From Chlamydia muridarum str. Nigg (GTDB taxonomy: Bacteria; Chlamydiota; Chlamydiia; Chlamydiales; Chlamydiaceae): a DNA stretch of 64,000 nucleotides. The notes below the pieces were generated by a model. It searched no databases, had not been told where the DNA came from, and saw only the letters and a list, made by a program, of their open reading frames with translations. The position numbers and the translations under genes were made by a program. The stretch is taken from NCBI RefSeq assembly GCF_000006685.1, contig NC_002620.2, forward strand, positions 958,551 to 1,022,550, written 5' to 3'. Shown here piece by piece: positions 9,201 through 16,469 of the stretch (its first letter is position 1; each line of letters begins with the position of its first letter).

Positions 9201-9917
9201 TTAACTGCTCATCCTATGGACGCAGTTAAGCACTTACTTCCATTTTTATCTGTAGTTCAGTCAAAAGATTTTGAAGGACTACCACATGGATCTGTTGTTC
9301 GAACTGTCTTTTTAATTGATAAAGTCACAACTAAGATTTCCTCTGTAGAACACAAAAAATTTGCGCTTCTACAAGTTAGTGATGAAGAAGATTCCTATGA
9401 ACTTCCGATTTGGTCTGATATGTATGCAGAATACCAGGATCTATTGGAAGAAGACCGTCTTATCTATGCAATTTTAACTATAGATCGACGTAGTGATTCC
9501 CTCCGGCTCTCCTGCCGCTGGATGAGGGACTTATCCTCTGTTAATGATACAGTCATAACAGAATGCGATGAGGTTTATGATAGACTCAAAAATCAAAAAA
9601 TATACTCTTCAACAAAAAAATCAACTGGAGGGCAATCGCAAGCAATGGTGAAAAAAGAAGAACCTAAGGCGATCCCGCCAGTAACCATCTCTTTAGATTT
9701 AAATAGACTACGTCACAGCCACTTATTCACTCTAAAAGGACTTATACGTAAGTACTCGGGATCACGCGCGCTCTCTCTTGTGTTCACAAAAGATAACCAA
9801 CGGATTGCCTCAATTTCTCCGGATTCCGATTTTTTTGTTACAGAAGATATCTCAGCCTTCCTTCAAGAAATTGAAACAACAGACATCCCTGCTCGTATTC
9901 TAGCTACTGCTGTATAA
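6204..9917 (+). CDS. dnaE: DNA polymerase III alpha subunit
   Basis: The replicative DNA polymerase, 1237 aa, the normal DnaE size. Domains in order: N-terminal PHP domain (PLHCHSQYSILDATC and LALTDHGNLFGAVDFY within the first 55 residues), polymerase palm with GPGRGSGAGSVMLF and the catalytic aspartate cluster PDIDIDIC (about 450), fingers with RNTGVHAAGVII and YRPGPMDMIP, HhH region (GAVKGVGVSIVDSI, about 875), an OB-fold near 1030-1120, and a degenerate C-terminal tail. The start is a TTG at 6204. It is preceded by AAGAG and gives the PHP domain its proper N-terminus (MTWIPLHCHS). No in-frame ATG lies near. Confidence 0.96.
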   Translation: MTWIPLHCHSQYSILDATCSIKKFVAKAVEYHIPALALTDHGNLFGAVDFYKTCKQNAIKPIIGCELYVAPSSRFDKKKERKSQVANHLILLCKDEEGYRNLCLLSSLAYTEGFYYFPRIDRELLKQHSKGLICLSACLSGSIAQAALESEEALEKDLLWYQDLFQEDFFSEVQLHKSSEEKIALFEEEWLRQNYYQFIEKQLKVKDAVLTVSKRLGISSVATNDIHYLDPDDWLAHEILLNVQSREPIRTAKQNTYVPNPKRKTYPSREFYFKSPQEMAELFADHPETISNTLIVADRCNLELDFVTKHYPIYVPEDLQKKGSYSEEERYNASSAFLEQLCEQGLKTKYTPELLGHIAQKFPEKDPLTVVKERLSLESTIIISKGMCDYLLIVWDIINWAKDHGIPVGPGRGSGAGSVMLFLLGITEIEPIRFDLFFERFINPERLSYPDIDIDICMIGREKVINYAIERHGKENVAQIITFGTMKAKMAIKDVGRTLDTPLSKVNLIAKKIPDLNATIASALESDPDLRQLYIDDAEAAEIIDMAKKLEGSIRNTGVHAAGVIICGDPLTNHIPICVPKDSSMISTQYSMKPVESVGMLKVDFLGLKTLTSIHVATKAIYKKTGILLQAATLPLNDRNTFSLLHQGKTMGIFQMESRGMQELAKNLRPDAFEEIIAIGALYRPGPMDMIPSFINRKHGKENIEYDHPLMEPILKETFGIMVYQEQVMQIAGSLAKYSLGEGDVLRRAMGKKDHEQMVKEREKFCSRASANGIDPSIATTIFDKMEKFASYGFNKSHAAAYGLITYTTAYLKANYPKEWLAALLTCDYDDIEKVGKLIQEAHSMNIPVLPPDINESGQDFEATQEGIRFSLGAVKGVGVSIVDSIVEEREKNGPYRSLQDFVQRSDFKKVTKKQLESLVDAGSFNCFEPNKDLAIAILNDLYDTFSREKKEAATGVLTFFSLNSMTKDPVKVTISPENIVRRSDKELLKREKELLGVYLTAHPMDAVKHLLPFLSVVQSKDFEGLPHGSVVRTVFLIDKVTTKISSVEHKKFALLQVSDEEDSYELPIWSDMYAEYQDLLEEDRLIYAILTIDRRSDSLRLSCRWMRDLSSVNDTVITECDEVYDRLKNQKIYSSTKKSTGGQSQAMVKKEEPKAIPPVTISLDLNRLRHSHLFTLKGLIRKYSGSRALSLVFTKDNQRIASISPDSDFFVTEDISAFLQEIETTDIPARILATAV

Positions 9918-9979
9918 TTTTGACTTACGATCTATAAATCTTCTCTGTCGCTATTGTGGGCGGGTTTTTAATATCTTAA

Positions 9980-10008
9980 TTGACACGCTTAAAAAACTTC
10001 TTTAATAT
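9980..10008 (+). promoter_or_regulatory. Strong sigma-66 promoter for the UPRTase gene
   Basis: A perfect -35 TTGACA (9980-9985), a 17-bp spacer and TAATAT (10003-10008). Transcription would start near 10015, about 30 nt before the ATG. The gene is therefore likely transcribed separately from dnaE. Confidence 0.7.
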
Positions 10009-10043
10009 TTAGAGAATTTGTTTTTTTTAGGTTGCACATCATA

Positions 10044-10943
10044 ATGAAAACTATTCTCGCTACTTTATGCCTAATCTTATGCGCTTCCTGCTGTTCAAAA
10101 GGAGCTTGCGAAACTCGCATCAAACACACTTTTTCAGAAAAAAAATTTCAAAAATACTCTCCCGTTCCTAAACACCCTTTGTCTGAGCAAACCCACCTGT
10201 ATGCTAAATCGTGTTCTATAGAACTAGAACAGACGCAACTTCCTACAAGTACCCTCACACGTTACGTCTCTTCGACCCCTACTGATTCTTTGTCTTCTAA
10301 ACCTTTAGCAGCAGTCTATGTACTAAGCCACCCTCTGATACAGCATAAAGCTTCGCTTCTTCGGAATAAAAACACGAAGTCTAAAATATTCCGTGAATGC
10401 CTAAAAGAAATCTCTTTAGGCGTTTGCTATGAAGCAACCCGCGATCTCGCCCTTAAAAATATCTCTATTCAAACCCCCTTAATGCAAGCAGAATGCCCTC
10501 ATCTTACTGGGACTAAAATTGTTGTTATTCCAGTATTAAGAGCTGGACTCGGAATGGTGGATGGATTCCTTGCTCTGGTTCCTAATGCTAAAGTAGGACT
10601 TATTGGCATGAGTCGAAATCACGAGACATTCCAACCCTCTTCCTACTGTTGCAAACTACCTGAAGACATTGCTGACTGCCACGTGTTTATCGTTGATCCC
10701 ATGTTAGCAACTGGTGGATCGGCTTCAGCAACTATTCAACTAGTGAAGGAACATGGCGCTAAAAACATTACTCTACTCAATGTTTTAGCAGTGCCCGAAG
10801 GAATCGAACGCATTCAAAAAGATCACCCTGATGTAACTATCTATGTAGCCTCTCTCGATGAAAAATTGAATGAATCCGCTTATATTCTTCCTGGATTAGG
10901 TGATGCCGGAGATCGTCTCTGTGGGACATCCAATCCATCCTAA
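10044..10943 (+). CDS. upp: Uracil phosphoribosyltransferase domain with an N-terminal lipoprotein-like export signal
   Basis: Residues about 88-299 are a full uracil phosphoribosyltransferase (uracil + PRPP to UMP + PPi). They closely follow the E. coli enzyme, with LRAGLGMVDG (165-174), the PRPP loop DPMLATGGSA (218-227) and the uracil-binding end GLGDAGDRLCGT (284-295). The usual enzyme is about 208 aa and cytosolic. This 299-aa protein has about 87 extra residues that begin with a hydrophobic leader and a lipobox-like CASC (Cys16 candidate), then a Ser/Thr/Lys-rich linker. There is no Met between residue 1 and the catalytic domain, so a short cytosolic form from an ATG is unlikely. I chose the ATG at 10044; a TTG four codons upstream is also open. 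It has its own promoter and terminator. As far as I recall C. trachomatis lacks this gene. The UPRTase fold is certain; the export is inferred. Confidence 0.85.
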   Translation: MKTILATLCLILCASCCSKGACETRIKHTFSEKKFQKYSPVPKHPLSEQTHLYAKSCSIELEQTQLPTSTLTRYVSSTPTDSLSSKPLAAVYVLSHPLIQHKASLLRNKNTKSKIFRECLKEISLGVCYEATRDLALKNISIQTPLMQAECPHLTGTKIVVIPVLRAGLGMVDGFLALVPNAKVGLIGMSRNHETFQPSSYCCKLPEDIADCHVFIVDPMLATGGSASATIQLVKEHGAKNITLLNVLAVPEGIERIQKDHPDVTIYVASLDEKLNESAYILPGLGDAGDRLCGTSNPS

Positions 10944-10967
10944 TCTGTTTTTGAAGAAAGATTTAAT

Positions 10968-11002
10968 AAACGAGGGGGCTGCATTTCCACCCTCGTTTTT
11001 TT
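10968..11002 (+). terminator. Terminator after upp (possibly bidirectional)
   Basis: The 9-bp stem AAACGAGGG/CCCTCGTTT (10968-10976 with 10990-10998) is followed by seven T. It separates upp from the convergent minus-strand gene that ends at 11064, and an A-rich 5' side would also serve that transcript. Confidence 0.8.
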
Positions 11003-11063
11003 AGGGAGATAAAAAGAGAAAGAGAAGAGTACTCAATAGAGATCAAGAGAAAAAGCAAAGGTG

Positions 11064-11933
11064 CTATTTGCGATGAGAAGGGGCAAAATCGAAGGGTTTT
11101 CCTGTAATGGCATTAATATATTCAACACGAACACTACTATCCGAAGCGGCAATAGAAACTTTGTATACGGGAACATGAATATGCTCAGAACTCAAAATAA
11201 AGAAGTTGTCTCCAAAGATCATCTCTACTAGATTTTGAATGCGATCTTCTGGGTATACAATCGAGCAAACTGTGGCTCCTTTTGGTTTAGCTAACCAAAC
11301 AGGAGACGAATTAAATACAGTCATGCACCCTTTGATTGGTTGCGGTTGCTGGAAGTGGCTATAAATCAAATTATCATGAGTAAATATCAATTTTTTCTTC
11401 TGACACGCACGGATTACCCGATCAGCACGAACATTGCGCATAGACAAAGCTTGAGAAAGCACCTCTTTAGGAGCAGCTCCTCCCATACCTGCTAAAATTT
11501 GCATAAGTTGTACGTCTTGTTTTCCTGCCTTCAACATGAGACATTCTCTAAAGCCTTTAGAATAAGTCCAAGATCCAGTATTCAATACCATTTCCCCATT
11601 GGACAAGCTCCAAAGCACAGCTCCTTCATGACTTCCTGCGCGCTTATCTTCTTCTCCAGAAAATCGGACACGCATAAGAACATGAGGAACAAAAAGCAAT
11701 TCGGCAGAAGCTTTATCTTTTGCAAACATCGCCAAAACTTGCTCTTCAGATATACGTCTTTCGAATACACATAAACGCTCATTACCGGAAATTTTTCGAA
11801 CGAGTTGCGAGCTTTTCTCAACAAGTTCTACTCCATAATCCATAGCGAATTGTTTGATTCTATGTGAATAAGGGATCTTTTCCCAAAAGACAATAGAACT
11901 AAAAATTGCCGCAATAAAAACAACTTTCTTCAT
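11064..11933 (-). CDS. Conserved chlamydial exported protein of unknown function
   Basis: 289 aa. An N-terminal hydrophobic stretch (MKKVVFIAAIFSSIVFW) looks like a signal peptide or signal anchor. The rest is mixed alpha/beta with no motif I recognise. Corresponds by position to the C. trachomatis gene after dnaE that has been called a predicted outer-membrane leader protein. Start chosen at the ATG at 11933, which gives the usual MKK signal start with an AAGG ribosome site about 9 nt upstream. An in-frame TTG lies two codons earlier. Transcribed divergently from the BamD-like gene and convergently with upp. I assign no function. Confidence 0.75.
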   Translation of the reverse strand: MKKVVFIAAIFSSIVFWEKIPYSHRIKQFAMDYGVELVEKSSQLVRKISGNERLCVFERRISEEQVLAMFAKDKASAELLFVPHVLMRVRFSGEEDKRAGSHEGAVLWSLSNGEMVLNTGSWTYSKGFRECLMLKAGKQDVQLMQILAGMGGAAPKEVLSQALSMRNVRADRVIRACQKKKLIFTHDNLIYSHFQQPQPIKGCMTVFNSSPVWLAKPKGATVCSIVYPEDRIQNLVEMIFGDNFFILSSEHIHVPVYKVSIAASDSSVRVEYINAITGKPFDFAPSHRK

Positions 11934-12020
11934 AAACAAACCTTTTTATTTATTTTAATAAATAAAAACTCCTATTCCAAATGTTTTTTTATTTTTTGTT
12001 AAACAAAAGCTGTAAGAGAT

Positions 12021-12050
12021 TTGACAAATTCTCTTTTTCTTTTTTATGAT
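12021..12050 (+). promoter_or_regulatory. Strong sigma-66 promoter for the envelope/rsbW operon
   Basis: TTGACA (12021-12026), an 18-bp T-rich spacer and TATGAT (12045-12050). The predicted start is near 12057, about 26 nt before the ATG at 12083. It would drive the BamD-like, LptE-like and rsbW genes. Confidence 0.7.
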
Positions 12051-12082
12051 GACGCTTTGTTATCGTTATCCCGCGTCTAACT

Positions 12083-13039
12083 ATGAGAGTCATTTTAAGA
12101 GCACTTTGCTTGTTTCTTTTGTTGCCTTGCGGTTGTTATGCACGAGTGCCTACTTTTGAACCTTTCTTAGGTTCCATGGCTCCCAAAAAATATACTCCCA
12201 AGTATTCTCCGGAACTCTATTTCGAAAAGGGAGATCACTATTTTCAGGCTAAAAAATTTAAACAAGCCCTCCTTTGTTTTGGGATGATAACACATCATTT
12301 TCCGGAGCACGCTCTACGTCCTAAAGCACAATTTCTTACTGGGATTTGTTATCTCGAAATGGGACACCCAGATTTGGCAGATAAGGCATTAACACAATAT
12401 CAAGAGCTCTCCGACACAGAATACTCAGAACAATTATTCTCTATTAAGTATTCTATCGCACAAAGTTTCGCTAACGGGAAGCGCAAAAATATTGTCGCTT
12501 TAGAGGGTTTTCCTAAGTTATTGAAAGCTGATACAGATGCTTTACGTATTTTCGATGAAATTGTTACAGCTTCTTCTGATGTGGACCTTAAAGCTGATGC
12601 TCTCTACTCAAAAGGAGCTCTTTTATTCGCTCAGAAGGAGTACTCTGAAGCCATCAAAACTTTAAAAAAGGTCTCTCTTCAGTTTCCTTCTCATTCTCTT
12701 TCCCCTAAGGCATTCTCTCTCATTGCAAAAATTTACTGCTTACAAGCCTTGCAAGAGCCTTACAACGAACAATACCTACAAGATGCCCGAGCGAACGCTG
12801 CAGCTTTACGAAAACAACATCCTAATCATCCTAGCAATTCAGAAGTGGCGAACTATATCCACCGTATGTGTGAAGCATATGCTTCTTGCTTGTATTCTAC
12901 TGGGCGCTTTTACGAGAAAAAGCGAAAGGCCTCTTCTGCAAAAATGTATTACTCGATAGCATTGGAGAGTTTTCCAGAAACCTCTTATGTCGCTAAATGT
13001 AACAAACGATTGGAGCGGCTCTCTAAACAAATTAGTTAA
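12083..13039 (+). CDS. TPR-repeat exported protein, probable BamD-like outer-membrane assembly factor
   Basis: 318 aa with an export signal (residues 1-20; the CGCYA end could serve as a lipobox or as a signal peptidase I site). Several tetratricopeptide-like helical pairs follow: YFEKGDHYFQAKKFKQALLC (about 47-66), AQFLTGICYLEMG, ALYSKGALLFAQKEYSEAIK and YSTGRFYEKKRKASSAKMYY near the end. The first pair plus the 'small gaps between repeats' pattern resembles BamD/YfiO, which sits under BamA and helps fold outer-membrane proteins. It is followed 9 bp later by an LptE-like lipoprotein gene, so both may serve outer-membrane building. The TPR content is clear; the BamD identity is inferred. Confidence 0.75.
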   Translation: MRVILRALCLFLLLPCGCYARVPTFEPFLGSMAPKKYTPKYSPELYFEKGDHYFQAKKFKQALLCFGMITHHFPEHALRPKAQFLTGICYLEMGHPDLADKALTQYQELSDTEYSEQLFSIKYSIAQSFANGKRKNIVALEGFPKLLKADTDALRIFDEIVTASSDVDLKADALYSKGALLFAQKEYSEAIKTLKKVSLQFPSHSLSPKAFSLIAKIYCLQALQEPYNEQYLQDARANAAALRKQHPNHPSNSEVANYIHRMCEAYASCLYSTGRFYEKKRKASSAKMYYSIALESFPETSYVAKCNKRLERLSKQIS

Positions 13040-13048
13040 GCAAACAGA

Positions 13049-13648
13049 ATGGCTTTTTCGTACAAGCTTAGATTTTCCTGGTTAAACAGCCTTGTTTTTT
13101 GCGCATTTTTACTACCTTCCTGCGGCTACACCGTAGTCTCTCCTTACAGAGTAGACAAGGAACTCTCTTTATCTAAAGGGATTTATATCTGCCCTATAGC
13201 AGAAGATTCATTAGGAGAGGTTGTTTCAGCTCTTTCTTATGAGTTAGAAAAACGCAACCTTAGAACACGATTGCATGAATCCTCAGCCGATTATGTACTC
13301 AAAGTCCTACTTTTCAATGAAACAGATGAAAACATCGGATTTGCTTTTACTCCTAAAAAACCAGGAGAACAAACAGCAAAACACTTTATCGTCTCCAATG
13401 AAGGGCGTTTAGCTTTATCCGCAAAAGTACAGCTGATTAAAAAATGCTCTCAAGAAGTAGTAATAGAAAAGTGTTTGAGAGAGTCCGTTATCTTTGATTT
13501 TCAACCAGATCTAGGCACTGCGGATGCCCATCAGTTAGCTCTTGGGCAATTCGAGATGCATAATGAAGCAACAAAAAGTGCCCATCGTATTTTGTATTCA
13601 AAATTAGCAGAAACCATTGTACAGCAGGTATACTATGACCTTTTCTGA
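13049..13648 (+). CDS. Outer-membrane lipoprotein, probable LptE-like LPS assembly protein
   Basis: 199 aa. The N-terminus is a lipoprotein signal ending LLPSCGY (Cys about 25). The next part, GIYICPIAEDSLGEVVSALSY, has the shape of the LptE family: 'SCGY', then a short strand with 'GI.I.P.', then a helix. LptE plugs the LptD pore that inserts lipopolysaccharide into the outer membrane. Sequence drift in this family is large, so I hold the name loosely. The gene overlaps rsbW by 14 bp and follows the BamD-like gene by 9 bp, so all three form one operon. Confidence 0.65.
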   Translation: MAFSYKLRFSWLNSLVFCAFLLPSCGYTVVSPYRVDKELSLSKGIYICPIAEDSLGEVVSALSYELEKRNLRTRLHESSADYVLKVLLFNETDENIGFAFTPKKPGEQTAKHFIVSNEGRLALSAKVQLIKKCSQEVVIEKCLRESVIFDFQPDLGTADAHQLALGQFEMHNEATKSAHRILYSKLAETIVQQVYYDLF

Positions 13649-14075
13649 AGGAGAACATGTTTTCCCTGCAATGTTACAAGAACTTTACACTATGCTCGAT
13701 TTTGTAAAACGAGCTGGCTTTCGCTGTCATTGTTCTAAAGAAAAATTATTAAAATTAGAACTAGCTTGCGAAGAGATTCTTGTGAACATCATTACCCATG
13801 CTTATCGATCTTTGCCGTCCCCAGGATGGATCCGCATTCTTTGCACAGAAACCTCAAATGCTCTTTTAGTTAGGATCACAGATCATGGTCCGGCTTTTAA
13901 CCCAATCACCGCCTCCCCAGACATCATGCGGCAAGATCTGCCGATCGAGCAAAGAAAAATTGGTGGATTAGGGATATTTCTAGCAAAACATTCTGTAGAT
14001 GTTTTTGATTATGAGCGAGTAAACGATATGAATGTTGTTACACTAACATTATATACACAACCCCAAGATCAATGA
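13635..14075 (+). CDS. rsbW: Serine-protein kinase / anti-sigma factor RsbW
   Basis: 146 aa, a GHKL-family ATPase of the partner-switching type. RsbW-type kinases phosphorylate RsbV-type antagonists and bind a target (classically a sigma factor). All boxes are present: N-box ELACEEILVNIITHAY (42-57; Glu47, Asn51, His55), G1 box DHGPAF (83-88), and G2 box GGLGIFLAKHS (110-120). The start is the ATG at 13635 inside the end of the lipoprotein gene; the open frame extends six codons upstream without an ATG. The matching phosphatase RsbU and its paralogue are about 44 kb away in this window; no RsbV is here. What the chlamydial RsbW holds back (sigma-66 or sigma-28) is not shown by sequence. Confidence 0.92.
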   Translation: MTFSEGEHVFPAMLQELYTMLDFVKRAGFRCHCSKEKLLKLELACEEILVNIITHAYRSLPSPGWIRILCTETSNALLVRITDHGPAFNPITASPDIMRQDLPIEQRKIGGLGIFLAKHSVDVFDYERVNDMNVVTLTLYTQPQDQ

Positions 14076-14110
14076 TCCCTGCTCCTTATTGAGAAGGGAA
14101 CAAGGATCTT
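14065..14110. terminator. Candidate bidirectional terminator between convergent genes
   Basis: Nested inverted repeats: AAGATC/GATCTT (14065-14070 with 14105-14110) around TCCCT/AGGGA (14076-14080 with 14095-14099). It spans the two stop codons of rsbW and the minus-strand unknown gene, which are only 10 bp apart. There is no T run, so it is weak as an intrinsic terminator. Confidence 0.35.
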
Positions 14111-14508
14111 AACTCCTTTTCTGTATCTCGGATATCGTATAAATATCTTCGCAAAGCCTCTAAAATCAGGCTAGAATTGTTGTACTTCCCAGAAGCCTCA
14201 AAAGCTAATTCTGGAGAAAACTTCATATCTTGATTTAAAGCAATATAGCCTCGAGTAACAGCCTCTCCATTAATTAACCCAGGCACCAACCAAACAGCAA
14301 AATTTGTGTTAAATAAAGTGAGTTTATCTGAAGATTCTGATACGATGAAGTCATTGACAGCGCCATCAGCAAGTCCCTCAGCTTTAAAATCTAAAGCCGA
14401 ACGCGCTAAAACATCAGAAATATCCAGAAAGCCCTCTGGAAAAGCTGTATTGTAGTTTGCCATTGAGTGACGGAAAAAATCCTCTAAAAAATCTAAACTC
14501 ACTGCCAT
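14086..14508 (-). CDS. Conserved chlamydial hypothetical protein
   Basis: 140 aa, acidic, soluble, with no signal peptide or membrane segment. I do not recognise a domain. The pattern is a helical N-terminus (VSLDFLEDFFRHSMANYN), a middle beta-rich part, and a charged C-terminal helix rich in Arg and Glu (ALRRYLYDIRDTEKELRSLF). A GAGGAA ribosome site lies just upstream of the ATG at 14508. Convergent with rsbW and divergent from dacF, so it is a single-gene transcript. Confidence 0.7.
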   Translation of the reverse strand: MAVSLDFLEDFFRHSMANYNTAFPEGFLDISDVLARSALDFKAEGLADGAVNDFIVSESSDKLTLFNTNFAVWLVPGLINGEAVTRGYIALNQDMKFSPELAFEASGKYNNSSLILEALRRYLYDIRDTEKELRSLFPSQ

Positions 14509-14609
14509 TTCCTCTTTCTCAAGGGTAATTTTTTATTAAAAGCGCCGTCAAGAGCTTTTTTGATATTCGTAACTGGAAGTTCTTAGAAAGCAGACCATCA
14601 GCAGGTTCT

Positions 14610-15926
14610 ATGCGTATTCTTTCTTTGTTGTGCAGGTTCTTTATCTGCTCAAGTCCTCTTTTTCTACAGCCCGCTTCTTTGCTAGCCGCTTCTCCCGCCA
14701 TCACAACAAAAGGATTAGCCGCCGCAGTCATGCACGCAGATTCCGGAGCTATTCTTAAAGAAAAGAACCTAGATCAAAAGATTTTCCCTGCAAGCATGAC
14801 AAAGATTGCCACAGCCTTGCTCATCTTACGAAAACACCCTGATGTTTTAACTCGATTTATCACTATCCGAAGAGAACCTCTTACCTCCATCACCCCTCAG
14901 GCAAAACAACAATCCGGATACCGAAGTCCTCCCCACTGGCTGGAAACGGATGGTGTGGCCATCCAATTAAAATCCAAAGAAGAAGTTTCTGGTTGGGATC
15001 TTTTCCACGCACTTCTAATTAGTTCTGCCAACGATGCTGCTAATGTTCTGGCAGATGCTTGTTGTCAAAGTGTTCCCGCTTTCATGCATCAGCTCAATGA
15101 TTTCTTAAAAGAGATTGGCTGTCAAAATACCCACTTTAATTCTCCTCACGGCCTCCACCACCCTGACCACTACACTACCGCTAGAGATCTAGCTATCATT
15201 ATGAAAGAAGCGTTAAAAGAACCCCTATTCTGTCAGGTCATTCGCACAGCCTCCTATACCATGGAGTCAACAAATCTAAGCCCAGAAAGAACGCTATCTT
15301 CCACCAATCGCCTTCTTTCCTCTTCTTCAACCTACTTTTATCCTCCCTGTTTAGGAGGGAAAACAGGCACAACCAAAAGCGCAGGGAAAAATATTGTCTT
15401 TGCAGCAGAAAAGAATAACCGTTCGATTATCGTCGTGGCAGCCGGCTATTTTGGTCCTGCAGCACAACTTTACCAAGATGCTATCGCTGTATGTGAAGAT
15501 TTATTCAATGAGCAGCTATTACGTTGCTTCTTGCTCCCTCCTGCTAGTCAGTACTCCGTGAAAACCAAATTTGGACCCATAACTGCCCCGGTATCTCAAG
15601 GAATTTATTATGACTTTTATCCTTCCGAAGGGGACCCCCTCTTATCCCTTTCTCTGGAATCGTCTAAAATCGCTTTCCCTATTCGACAAGGAGATCTTTT
15701 AGGTCACTGGATTCTATCCTCCCCCTCAGGAGAAAAAGTTCATTCCATCCCATTCCTAGCAGAAAGCGATATCCTTCCCTCCTTTAAGCAACGGATTCTT
15801 TTAACCAGTCTGCGAATCCTTACCTCGTATCGGACCTATGTCCTTATCTTGCTTTTCTTTTTGCTCAATCGAAAGAAAAAACATTCCCGAGCCACTAAAA
15901 CTTTTTCTAACCCTTTTTTCTCTTAA
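14610..15926 (+). CDS. dacF: D-alanyl-D-alanine carboxypeptidase (penicillin-binding protein, DacF/PBP5 class)
   Basis: 438 aa. Trims the terminal D-Ala from peptidoglycan stem peptides in the periplasm and is a beta-lactam target. The signal peptide covers 1-28. The three serine-DD-peptidase motifs are intact: SMTK (62-65, Ser62 nucleophile), SAN (139-141) and KTG (251-253). A C-terminal hydrophobic segment (about 400-420, TYVLILLFFLL) followed by KKKH anchors it in the inner membrane; classic PBP5 uses an amphipathic helix instead. It fits the thin, division-linked peptidoglycan that chlamydiae make. Divergent from the gene at 14086. Confidence 0.92.
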   Translation: MRILSLLCRFFICSSPLFLQPASLLAASPAITTKGLAAAVMHADSGAILKEKNLDQKIFPASMTKIATALLILRKHPDVLTRFITIRREPLTSITPQAKQQSGYRSPPHWLETDGVAIQLKSKEEVSGWDLFHALLISSANDAANVLADACCQSVPAFMHQLNDFLKEIGCQNTHFNSPHGLHHPDHYTTARDLAIIMKEALKEPLFCQVIRTASYTMESTNLSPERTLSSTNRLLSSSSTYFYPPCLGGKTGTTKSAGKNIVFAAEKNNRSIIVVAAGYFGPAAQLYQDAIAVCEDLFNEQLLRCFLLPPASQYSVKTKFGPITAPVSQGIYYDFYPSEGDPLLSLSLESSKIAFPIRQGDLLGHWILSSPSGEKVHSIPFLAESDILPSFKQRILLTSLRILTSYRTYVLILLFFLLNRKKKHSRATKTFSNPFFS

Positions 15927-15947
15927 CTCTCTATCTTGGAAATCTTT

Positions 15948-15972
15948 AGCGGACTTTTTTTCCGCTTTTTTC
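15948..15972 (+). terminator. Terminator after dacF
   Basis: Stem AGCGGA/TCCGCT (15948-15953 with 15961-15966), a 7-nt loop and a T run through 15971. A wider AAATCTT/AAGATTT pairing (15940-15946 with 15974-15980) could close around it. Confidence 0.7.
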
Positions 15973-16055
15973 TAAGATTTTTGCGTTGTTAGAGAAAGTC
16001 TTTTTCCTTTCCTGTTCTTTCTCAAGATCTTTTTTAGATTGTGTAAAGGACTCTT

Positions 16056-16469
16056 ATGTTCACAAAAAAATTTTTTCACATATTTTTATTTCTCGGTCTT
16101 CTTCCCTCGCTTCTTTTCTCATCTTCTCCAACGCCTAAGCTATCCTCTACTTCAGGGAAAAATACCTCTTGCCTTCTTCATCTACTCAAACGTTGCCTCC
16201 CAGAAACCTCTCGTGACAAAAAAGAACGTTATTATCTTTTCCTAAAACACGTGACCCATGCGCTTAAACGCCCAGAAATATGGAATAATTTACAAAATCT
16301 TCTCTTGATTCTCATGCAGTTCGAACAATTTGCGGAACAAGCTGCGGGCTACCGTTATTATGAACAAATCCTTGCTCAAGTAATCGAAAAAAGAATTCAC
16401 TTCCTACTATCAGAACAACAGGTTTCTGAACTTACCAATATATTCTCTCCCCCAATAGGAGATTCATGA
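16056..16469 (+). CDS. Small conserved chlamydial exported protein
   Basis: 137 aa of unknown function. An N-terminal signal peptide (MFTKKFFHIFLFLGLLPSLLFSS, cleavage near 23-25) is followed by a Ser/Thr-rich stretch and a helical, charged domain with a Cys pair (about 43 and 50). The stop overlaps the start of the downstream rRNA methyltransferase gene (ATGA), so the two are translationally coupled. The pairing with an RNA enzyme gives no clear clue to function. Confidence 0.7.
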   Translation: MFTKKFFHIFLFLGLLPSLLFSSSPTPKLSSTSGKNTSCLLHLLKRCLPETSRDKKERYYLFLKHVTHALKRPEIWNNLQNLLLILMQFEQFAEQAAGYRYYEQILAQVIEKRIHFLLSEQQVSELTNIFSPPIGDS

